A DNA stretch of 64,000 nt, taken from contig NW_026731872.1 in assembly GCF_028476545.1 (NCBI RefSeq), positions 620,001 to 684,000 on the forward strand. Reading direction: 5' to 3'. Positions 47,973-60,100 of this stretch are shown here, in pieces (the stretch's first letter is position 1; each line of letters begins with the position of its first letter). Source of the stretch: Physella acuta (lineage: Eukaryota; Mollusca; Gastropoda; Physidae). The translations under genes and the position numbers were made by a program. A model generated the notes under the pieces. That model saw only the letters and a program-made list of their open reading frames with translations, searched no databases and had not been told where the DNA came from.

Positions 47973-48128
47973 TTACGACTTGAAGAAATATTTGGTGCGG
48001 TTCAAAGCTTTGCTGGCAAAATCATCGTCCGTTATCCTCTCCCAGTCCTGTTGGGTTTGGCCAACAATGAAGCCCAGATCACGACGACGACTTTGATTCT
48101 TCTTCTCCTCTAGGTCAGCCCAGCGCAC
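47973..48128 (-). CDS. YLPM1: YLPM1 last coding exon
   Basis: Encodes VRWADLEEKK through GFIVGQTQQDWERITDDDF to KALNRTKYFFKS and TAA, 51 residues. Acceptor CCATAG, phase 0. The RWADLEEKK and ALNRTKY signatures are the strongest family match in the gene. Confidence 0.97.
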   Translation of the reverse strand: MRWADLEEKKNQSRRRDLGFIVGQTQQDWERITDDDFASKALNRTKYFFKS

Positions 48129-51100
48129 CTATGGAGACAAAGTGGGGGATGTAGCCAGTGTTCAGCCGAACTGCTGGTGTTAACCTGACAAGGCAAAAAC
48201 AAAGGGGGGATAACCTACTCGTTTCTTCCCAGGCAGGGACTCGCGTGAGATGTACTCGTCGTCCATCTGGTCAAGCTGGAGGTACTCGTTGAGGCTCTGG
48301 TGCTCCTGGATGTGTTTTTTACTCACCCTGATGCCGTCCAACTTATCTAAACCACACACAAAAAACATCTCAGTATCTACACAAGGGCCACTCATTTTGG
48401 CTTAAATATCAGTCAGCCAATGGGAGCACTTATTTTAAATATCAGTCAGCCAATGGGAGCACTTATTTTAAATATCAGTCAGCCAATGGGAGCACTTATT
48501 TTAAATATCAGTCAGCCAATGGGAGCACTCACCTAAAGTTTCCTCTGAAGTATCTAGTTCCCACTTAGACTTTTGATAAACCTGTTTGAAAAAAAAAACA
48601 ATGGCCCCGAGGTTAAAAACCTGCAGCAGACGGCTGCACCTGCACCTGTCTTGTTGTCATGGAGATACTTTTTACAAATTAAAAACTGTACATTTAGTGA
48701 TCTGAAATTTTCCAAATATCAATGAATAGCTCTGAAAAACTGTTCCTCACAAGTGGCCTGAAAATGAGAAAAATGTCATTAGTATGAAATGAGCAGATAA
48801 AAAAGGAGTGGAAGAATGAATAAAACACAGTCTGCCTGAAAGGTGAAAAGCTCATTATTAGGACTTCAAGGCTGAAATAATCATAGGGACGTTGTGCTAA
48901 AAAAAATTTATTATTAGGACTGAGTGAAGAAATAATGAATTATTAGGACTTCAAGGCTGAAATAATCATAGGGACGTTGTGCTAAAAAAAATTCATTATT
49001 AGGACTGAGGGAAGAAATAATTATTAGGACATAAGCTGAAATAATTAATAATTAGGACATATGCTGAAATAATTGTAGGGACATTTTTCTGAAAGAATTG
49101 ATTATTAGAACTGAAGACTGAAAGAAATCAATGAGTTGGCTGGCTTAGGAATTGATAAGTCAGGAAGTCTGTGGACAACTTTGACAGCAGTTTGTATCAT
49201 CTGGCGTAGTCTGGCCATCAGTTGTGTGACCTCAGACTAAACACTAACATGTCAAAGGAGCTACATGACATATGACCTCAGACTAAACACTAACATGTCA
49301 AAGGAGCTACATGACATATGACCTCAGACTAAACACTAACATGTCAAAGGAGCTACATGACATATGACCTCAGACTAAACACTAACATGTAAAGGAGCTA
49401 CATGACATATGAGTGAATTGTCCTTCTAAATGTCCATGATCAGCCTTTCATAAACGATGTGAGCTTTTTTTAAAAACAAGATGCAAGCAATGTACACAAG
49501 TTGATTTCATGAATCACAGTTAGACCTTCCCATTATTTGATCTACCCAGTGAGAGACAGATTTCATCTCTCCCCTCAAGTTAACAACTTTGGGGCCCAAT
49601 TCATCTGGTAGGTCTAGATCTCTAATCTTTTAGGGAAACTATGATTAACCAAATGCTAGATCTAGTGAGAATTCCATTTTAGAGGGAGAAGGAAAATAAA
49701 ATGTCAGGTTATTTAGCAAGAGAATTTAATCCAAGCTTAGCTTGTGCGTACTATATAAATAAGCATACAGTTTGAGAAAAAGGGGTTAATACTAAAAATT
49801 AGTTCAATAATCTATATATACAATTCTATACGAGGGGACCATACGAGACACCACCACGTAAGGGCTTAGCCATTCCTACCCCGTTCTCTAGGCATATCGC
49901 TACCACCACCACCACACCTGTGGTTCACGCCTAATGTTTACCATCATAGAGCCGGGTCAAATTAGTGACGGCTATTATGGGTGTAGATAATTTAGTTTTT
50001 AAACAATTTGAAACTAAGGGGAGGTAACACGACGAGGTCATCACGGACGGCTGCTTTCACCGACGGGGATGAAGGTGGAAAGTGAGGGTGATAATAATCA
50101 TCCTTCAAGAGCTGCTGATAGTGTTTTAAAGCAAAACATTTTCAGTCGCAGCATTGTTAGTGTTGAATTCACAAATTATGAATTACTGAAAGTAGAAAAT
50201 AAAACAACTAAGTAGCGGCGCATGCTACGTCGCGAGTCGGCTCGTTAGTTATATAATTATTCACAATATATATATATATATATATATAGGTAATTTTTAA
50301 GTTTATAATGTAACTTTCTGTGTAAAGATGAGTTCCATAGCCAGTCCAGTCTTTATCTCTGGGACTGAAGGTTGGAGATGATAAATAAACAAGTGAGAAA
50401 CTATCAGGGAGCCAGGATGGTAATCTATAAAAAATTGTTGAGACTATGGGACTAGGATAAACTATTATACTTTCTAAATTAGTTTAAAATGATCTGCTTA
50501 TATTGTAGTGGTCATTATAATGTCAAGCTTTAAAAGACATATTACCCAGGGGTGGGGGGATTAGAATGCTAAGTGTGAGGGGCAGCCTCTTATCTGAGAC
50601 AGGTTTTAGAAGATGTGGCACCTTTTTCAGAGCGTTAAAACTGCTTTTAAAACAAGCTCTAACTGTCATCAATAAAATGACCAATGTAAAGCTGTCAACA
50701 ACTGTATGTGTATCATCCAACAAGCGTTTGTGTTACAACCCAAATCTTGCATGTCATTTATTTTAAGAAATGTCCAGCATGTATCCTTATGATTTGAACC
50801 TTCAATCATTCATCTAATTACTGTCAAGCAAAAAGTGGGTAGGAAATACTGCTGACAAGTGTGGGCTGGATGGGCTAGAGGTTGGTCAGCCACATTACCC
50901 ACAAGTCTAATTATAATTCACTCAGATATATTCCTCACAAGTTAAAAGGAATTTTTTATTCGTAGACACAATTTACTTTTTAAATTCCAAATTCCAGAAG
51001 CACTAAATATAGTATTTTTCAAAAACTGATAGGATTTTTTTTTGGTAAGATTTATTTTGTAATAAATATTTGGAATATACTCTGGTAAGATTTATTTTGT

Positions 51101-54100
51101 AATAAATATTTGGGATATACTCTGGTAAGATTTATTTTGTAATAAATATTTGGGATATACTCTGGTAAGATTTATTTGGTAATAAATATTTGGGATATAC
51201 TCTGGTAAGATTTATTTTGTAATAAATATTTGGGATATACTCTGGTAAGATTTATTTTGTAATAAATATTTAGGATATACTCTGGTAATATTTATTCTGT
51301 AATAAATATTTGGGATATACTTGGTAAGATTTATTTTGTAATAAATATTTGGGATATAAAGTGGTAAGATTTATTTGGAAAAAAAATTTGGGATATACTC
51401 TGGTAAGATTTATTTTGTAATAAATATTTGGGATATACTCTGATAAGATTTATTTTATATTACATTTTTCAACATATTGTTAGATAAAATAAAACATGAA
51501 CAATCTTGTTAGATAAAATAAAATGCAGGATAGAAAAAAATATATCAACATCTTGTTGGATAAAACAAAATGTTTTTGGATAGAAAGAAATATTTACCCC
51601 TCCCAAGGCTGAATCCTCCTCTTCCTCTTCTTTTTTCTTTTCTTCCTTGCTCTCTGGCTCAGTGTCTTCCATGATAACCTGGGGACAAATGTCTCAAACA
51701 TGATAACCTGGGGACAAATGTCTCTAACATGATAACCTGGGGACAAATGTCTCTAACATGATAACCTGGGGACAAATGTCTCAAACATGATAACCTGGGG
51801 ACAAATGTCTCTAACATGATAACCTGGGGACAAATGTCTCAAACATGATAACCTGGGGACAAATGTCTCTAACATGATAACCTGGGGACAAATGTCTCTA
51901 ACATGATAACCTGGGGACAAATGTCTCAAACATGATAACCTGGGGACAAATGTCTCTAACATGATAACCTGGGGACTGATAACCTGGGGACAAATGTCTC
52001 AAACATGATAACCTGGGGACAAATGTCTCTAACATGATAACCTGGGGACAAATGTCTCAAACATGATAACCTGGGGACAAATGTCTCAAACATGATAACC
52101 TGGGGACAAATGTCTCAAACATGATAACCTGGGGACAAATGTCTCTAACATGATAACCTGGGGACAAATGTCTCTAACATGATAACCTGGGGACAAATGT
52201 CTCTAACATGATAACCTGGGGACAAATGTCTCTAACATGATAACCTGGGGACAGATGTCTCAAACATGATAACCTGGGGACAAATGTCTCTAACATGATA
52301 ACCTGGGGACTGATAACCTGGGGACAAATGTCTCAAACATGATAACCTGGGGACAAATGTCTCAAACATGATAACCTGGGGACAAATGTCTCTAACATGA
52401 TAACCTGGGGACTGATAACCTGGGGACAAATGTCTCAAACATGATAACCTGGGGACAAATGTCTCAAACATGATAACCTGGGGACAAATGTCTCTAACAT
52501 GATAACCTGGGGACTGATAACCTGGGGACAAATGTCTCAAACATGATAACCTGGGGACAAATGTCTCAAACATGATAACCTGGGGACAAATGTCTCTAAC
52601 ATGATAACCTGGGGACTGATAACCTGGGGACAAATGTCTCTAACATGATAACCTGGGGACTGATAACCTGGGGACAAATGTCTCAAACATGATAACCTGG
52701 GGACAAATGTCTCAAACATGATAACCTGGGGACAAATGTCTCTAACATGATAACCTGGGGACAAATGTCTCTAACATGATAAACTGGGGACCACATAAAC
52801 TACAGCCTGCCCCCCCCCCATATAAGGAGACTAACCTCTGGGATGGAGTCCTCTTGCAGCACCCCCCCCCCCATAAACTACAGCCTGCCCCCCCCCCCCA
52901 TAAACTACAGCCTGCCCCCCCCCCCCCCATATAAGGAGACTAACCTCTGGGATGGAGTCCTCTTGCAGCACCCCCCCCCCCCATAAACTACAGCCTGCCC
53001 CCCCCCCCCATATAAGGAGACTAACCTCTGGGATGGAGTCCTCTTGCAGCACCCCCCCCCCCCATAAACTACAGCCTCCCCCCCCCCCCCCCCCATATAA
53101 GGAGACTAACCTCTGGGATGGAGTCCTCTTGCAGCACCCCCCCCCCCCCATAAACTACAGCCTGCCCCCCCCCCCCCCCATAAACTACAGCCTGCCCCCC
53201 CCCCCATATAAGGAGACTAACCTCTGGGATGGAGTCCTCTTGCAGCAACCACCTGAGGTCCAGCTGGATGTAGTGACTGGGTAGTGGCTCCCAATTCTTT
53301 TTCACCTGGGGATACAACATTTCTTGATACAACATTTCTTGTTACAACATTTCTTGATACAACATATCACACAACATTTCTTGATACAACATTTCTTATA
53401 CAACATATCACACAACATTTCTTGATACAACATTTCTTGATACAACATGTTACACAACATTTCTTGATACATTTCTTGATACAACATTTCTTGATACAAC
53501 ATGTCACACAACATTTCTTGATACAACATTTCACACAACATTTCTTGATACAACATTTCTTGATACAACATTTCTTGATACAACATGTTACACAACATTT
53601 CTTGATACAACATTTCTTGATACAACATTTCTTGAAACAACATTTCTTGATACAACATGTTACACAACATTTCTTGATACAACATGTCACACAACATTTC
53701 TTGATACAACATGTCACACAACATTTCTTGATACAACATTTCTTGATACAACATTTCTTGATACAACATTTCTTGATACAACATGTCACACAACATTTCT
53801 TGATACAACATGTCACACAACATTTCTTGATACAACATGTTACACAACATTTCTTGATACAACATGTTACACAACATTTCTTGATACAACATGTCACACA
53901 ACATTTCTTGATACAACATTTCTTGATACAACATTTCTTGATACAACATTTCTTGATACAACATGTTACACAACATTTCTTGATACATTTCTTGATACAA
54001 CATTTCTTGATACAACATGTCACACAACATTTCTTGATACAACATTTCACACAACATTTCTTGATACAACATTTCTTGATACAACATTTCTTGATACAAC

Positions 54101-57100
54101 ATGTTACACAACATTTCTTGATACAACATTTCTTGATACAACATTTCTTGATACAACATGTTACACAACATTTCTTGATACATTTCTTGATACAACATTT
54201 CTTGATACAACATGTCACACAACATTTCTTGATACAACATTTCACACAACATTTCTTGATACAACATTTCTTGATACAACATTTCTTGATACAACATGTT
54301 ACACAACATTTCTTGATACAACATTTCTTGATATAACATTTTTCTTGATACAACATTTCTTGATACAACATTTCTTGATACAACATTTTTTGATACAACA
54401 TTTCTTGATACACCATTTCTTGATACAACATTTCACACAACATTTCTTGATACAACATTTCTTGATACAACATTTCTTGATACAACATTTCTTGATACAA
54501 CATTTCTTGATACAACATTTCTTGATACACCATTTCTTGATACAACATTTCACACAACATTTCTTGATACAACATTTCTTGATACAACATGTTACACAAC
54601 ATTTCTTGATACAACATTTCTTGATATAACATTTTTCTTGATACAACATTTCTTGATACAACATGTCACACAACATTTCTTAATACAACATGTCACGCAA
54701 CATTTCTTGATACAACATTTCTTGATACAACATTTCTTGATACAACATGTAACACATTATTTCTTGATACAACATGTCACACAACATTTCTTGATACAAC
54801 ATTTCTTGATACAACATTTCACACAACATTTCTTGATACAACATTTCTTGATACAACATTTCACACAACATTTCTTGATACAACATTTCTTGATACAACA
54901 TTTCTTGATACAACATTTCACACAACATTTCTTGATACAACATGTCACACAACATTTCTTAATACAACATGTCACGCAACATTTCTTGATACAACATTTC
55001 TTGATACAACATTTCTTGATACAACATGTAACACATTATTTCTTGATACAACATGTCACACAACATTTCTTGATACAACATTTCTTGATACAACATTTCA
55101 CACAACATTTCTTGATACAACATTTCTTGATACAACATTTCACACAACATTTCTTGATACAACATTTCTTGATACAACATTTCTTGATACAACATTTCTT
55201 GATACAACATTTCTTGATACAACATTTCTTGATACAACATTTCTTGATACAACATTTCTTGATACAACATTTCTTGATACAACATGTCATACAACATTTC
55301 TTGATACAACATGTCACACAACATTTCTTGATACAACATTTCACACAACATTTCTTGATACAACATGCCACACAACATTTCTTGATACATGGCCATCAAG
55401 TTGGCCAACCTGATGATCCGTGTTGGTTGTTGTTGGCCAAGTTTAACATGGCCATGATGCCATCAAGTTGGCCAACCTGATGACTGGCTGAACCAATTAC
55501 CTTCTCAATATCCCACTCTGTCCAGTGGTGGACATTACGTTGTATGCAGGTGGCTATGTCAACCTTCAGCTCCCCAACATAAACCTGAAACACAACAACA
55601 CACCATCAGCACTCACAGAACCTTTCTATCTTACTCTGACCTCCATTTCTTCCTTCCCAAATCATAAAAATGGGGCACAACTCTTTGAAATATAACTTTT
55701 ATATATAATATGGGCTTACTGCATATAGTTGAATAAAAACAGATACATTCACAACCGTACACCTACATCAAGGCCACAGCCCAGTGGAGCACTACTACGA
55801 CTAACAATTATAAGCCATGTCCATTCTCAGAGATACACCCCTCACATCATTAGCCATGTCCATTCTCAGAGATACACCCCTCACATCAAGCACTACTACT
55901 AGTAACAATTATTAGCCATGTCCATTCTCAGAGATACACCCCTCACATTATAAGCCATGTCCATTCTCAGAGATACACCCCCTCACATCAAGCACTACTA
56001 CGACTAACAATTATTAGCCATGTCCATTCTCAGAGATACACCCCTCACATCATTAGCCATGTCCATTCTCAGAGATACACCCCTCACATCAAGCACTACT
56101 ACTAGTAACAATTATTAGCCATGTCCATTCTCAGAGATACACCCCTCACATCAAGCACTACTACGACTAACAATTATTAGCCATGTCCATTCTCAGAGAT
56201 TCACCCCTCACATCAAGCACTACTACTAGTAACAATTATAAGCCATGTCCATTCTCAGAGATACACCCCCTCACATCAAGCACTACTACTAGTAACAATT
56301 ATAAGCCATGTCCATTCTCAGAGATTCACCCCTCACATCAAGCACTACTACTAGTAACAATTATAAGCCATGTCCATTCTCAGAGATTCACCCCTCACAT
56401 CAAGTACTACTAGTAACAATTATAAGCCATGTCCATTCTCAGAGATTCACCCCTCACATCAAGCACTACTACTAGTAACAATTATTTGCCATGTCCATTC
56501 TCAGAGATTCACCCCTCACATCAAGTTTAATTAAATAATATCACTGCTCTTAATTAGTTTCTTATAAATGATGTCCCCCCCCCCCCCCCATTTGAACTGA
56601 GTCTAGAGCCACCTGGAAAGTGATGAAAATTTAAAGTAACAGAATTATGATTCAGCAGTCATCAATTACACCATTCAGCTATGTTAGGACAAGACTTGTC
56701 ATCTAAATAAATAATCCCGAGACAATGAACAATTACATCATTCAGCTATGTTAGGACCTGTCATCTAAATAAATAATCCAGAGACAATGAAAAATTACAT
56801 CATTCAGCTATGTTAGGACCTGTCATCTAAACAAATAATCCCGAGACAATGAACAATTACACCATTCAGCTATGTTAGGACAAGACTTGTCATCTAAACA
56901 AATAATCCCGAGACAATGAACAATTACATCATTCAGCTATGTTAGGACAAGACTTGTCATCTAAACAAATAATCCTGAGACAATGAACAATTACATCATT
57001 CAGCTATGTTAGGACAAGACTTGTCATCTAAACAAATAATCCCGAGACAATGAACAATTACATCATTCAGCTATGTTAGGACAGGTCTTGTCATCTAAAC

Positions 57101-60100
57101 AAATAATCCTGAGACAATGAACAATTACATCATTCAGCTATGTTAGGACAAGACTTGTCATCTAAACAAATAATCCCGAGACAATGAACAATTACACCAT
57201 TCAGCTATGTTAGGACAAGACTTGTCATCTAAACAAATAATCCCGAGACAATGAACAATTACATCATTCAGCTATGTTAGGACAGGTCTTGTCATCTAAA
57301 CAAATAATCCTGAGACAATGAACAATTACATCATTCAACTATGTTAGGACAAGACTTGTCATCTAAACAAATAATCCTGAGACAATGAACAATTACATCA
57401 TTCAGCTATGTTAGGACCTGTCATCTAAACAAATAATCCTGAGACAATGAACAATTACATCATTCAGCTATGTTAGGACAAGACTTGTCATCTAAACAAA
57501 TAATCCCGAGACAATGAACAATTACATCATTCAGCTATGTTAGGACAGGTCTTGTCATCTAAACAAATAATCCCGAGACAATGAACAATTACATCATTCA
57601 GCTATGTTAGGACAAGACTTGTCATCTAAACAAATAATCCCGAGACAATGAACAATTACATCATTCAGCTATGTTAGGACAAGACTTGTCATCTAAACAA
57701 ATAATCCCGAGACAATGAACAATTACATCATTCAGCTATGTTAGGACAAGACTTGTCATCTAAACAAATAATCCCGAGACAATGAACAATTACACCATTC
57801 AGCTATGTTAGGACCTGTCATCTAAACAAATAATGCTGAGACAATGAACACCTGAGACTGTGGTTACCTGGAAGCCTTTAGACTTGGCATAACTCCAGAA
57901 CTCTGAGAAGTGGCACACCCTTTCATTAGTAGCATCCAGTATAATAAAGGGGAAAAAGCCATCGTCCACTGTTTTTTTGAAAGACTTCAACAAACTCTGC
58001 CTGTATGCATCTTCCAGGGCTTGTTCATATTCATATTCCATCACCTGTGTCCAATGGCAAACCACAACATTCAACATGGTACAGACATCAAACCTGGCCT
58101 TATTGCAAGCCATTGGAAATTTTTAAAATTCAAAGAACTCTGACAATCTCTATACTACTAAAACTCAAGTTTGTTTACATGTTTGAAGTGAATATTTATT
58201 TGTTTGTTTTTTTGTTTGTCTGATTGAATACTGGAGATAATTGGCGCTAGGTGGAGAGCTGTAAAATAGTATGTAGGTAGAGAACAATTTTTGTTTTCAG
58301 AATGACTGTTAATCACAAATTTATTTAAAGACGCTAATTAATTAATTGATTTATTCATTGGTAGATTAACCACATTAATTTTGAATTTTTCAAACAATGG
58401 CTTAACCTTGACTGAATAGTGACGTCACATAATTTGTTTACTTTTTAGTACAATAAAATGGCGACTTCAATCCAAGATTTAGTTGCTGATTCAGATGTTT
58501 AATGCGTTCTAAAGCTAATTTTCTGTCTGCCATAACTTTAACAATACGCCCGTATATGAAGGGAGAGTCCGAAATCGGTGTTTTTGGTGTTTTTAAAAGA
58601 TAAAAAACATCTTTTTGAATGTGGGGTCTGGTTTTTTGTGACGATAAGTGACAGACGTGATGTTTTTTATGGATGACCCCCGAAACCCACAGTTATCCAA
58701 GGGATGACGGATAGTCTAGTAAATACTAAAAAACAATTCTTCTTCTTAACTTTCCCCTTGAATAAATGCTAGCATAATTTGGATGTAGACAAACATACAG
58801 ACCTTCTTCTTGACCTTCTTGCCAGTGTCTGTGTCCAGGACTTCCTTGTCTGTCTCCACCATGAAGTAGTCATCAAGACACAGCATGCGGGGGGCAGGTC
58901 CACCGTAACTCATTTCTTTCTCCTGTAGAGTAGATCAGCATTGGTAACCAGCACAAAGTAATGTCTCCTTCTTAGACCAGCACAAAGTAATGGATTCTTC
59001 TTAGACCAGCACAAAGTAATGGATTCTTCTTAGACCAGCACAAAGTAATGCTTCACTCTTAGCCCAGCACAAAGTAATGCTTCACTCTTAGACCAGCACA
59101 AAGTAATGCTTCACTCTTAGACCAGCACAAAGTAATGTCTCCTTCTTAGACCAGCACAAAGTAATGCTTCACTCTTAGACCAGCACAAAGTAATGCTTCA
59201 CTCTTAGACCAGCACAAAGTAATGCTTCACTCTTAGACCAGCACAAAGTAATGTCTCCTTCTTAGACCAGCACAAAGTAATGTCTCCTTCTTAGACCAGC
59301 ACAAAGTAATGCTTCACTCTTAGACCAGCACAAAGTAATGCTTCACTCTTAGACCAGCACAAAGTAATGCTTCACTCTTAGACCAGCACAAAGTAATGCT
59401 TCACTCTTAGACCAGCACAAAGTTATAAATAATTAGGTTATTGCTAATCAGCAGTTAGACCTTATTTCATTTTTTTTAAATAAGGGAGAGACTCATTTTT
59501 CCACCAAGTCCTAACACTAAATACCCTTAAATTTGATCGACCCTGAATTTTTAAAATCTGAAAGGAATGTGGCTCAAGTAAAATGTTTTTAAAAATTCCA
59601 GTTTCCATGATTCTTCATCCATCACATACCCCATATAACTTAAGATAATTACTGTGGAACAAAGGGAACAGGCAAAAACAAAAATAGCAAAAAATGACAA
59701 AAAGCACAATTGCCCTGCCCAGCAAACATAGAGAACCCGACTTACCCGGATCAACTTGCTGACATAAGTTTTCCCAGCCAGCTGACTTACCCGGATCAAC
59801 TTGCTGACATAAGTTTTCCCAGCCAGCTGACTTACCCGGATCAACTTGCTGACATAAGTTTTCCCACTGCCAGCTGACTTACCCGGATCAACTTGCTGAC
59901 ATAAGTTTTCCCAGCCAGCTGACTTACCCGGATCAACTTGCTGACATAAGTTTTCCCACTGCCAGGCAATCCTCTGATGATGACAACAACATGAGGTGGT
60001 CGACTCTCTCGAGCTGGTGGGCAGAGAAGGTCTTCTACCTGAAACAGTGGGCATTCTTTGTTACAGTGGGCACTCTTTGTTACAGTGGACACTGTTAGTG

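Larger units (their letters stand above)
48582..51597 (-). other. YLPM1: 3.0-kb YLPM1 intron
   Basis: Contains degenerate repeats of TTATTAGGACTGA type (48790-49130), a 46-bp minisatellite, a Helitron-like element and a 40-bp minisatellite, listed separately, plus single-copy DNA at 49411-49810 and 50245-51038 in which no gene is seen. Confidence 0.85.
55585..57867 (-). other. YLPM1: 2.3-kb YLPM1 intron
   Basis: Donor GTAACC, acceptor GTTTCAG. Occupied by two long minisatellites, with about 215 bp of single-copy DNA next to the acceptor and a C run at 56575-56589. Confidence 0.9.

Noticed and set aside
48300-48335. Internal donor-like AGGGTGAGT within a YLPM1 exon
   Set aside because: Family similarity (NEYLQLDQMDDEY, GKKR) continues past it, so the exon is taken to run to 48219.
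53284-55480. Long frames reading FLIQH or MLYQE repeats on both strands
   Set aside because: Generated by the 15-bp array within a YLPM1 intron.
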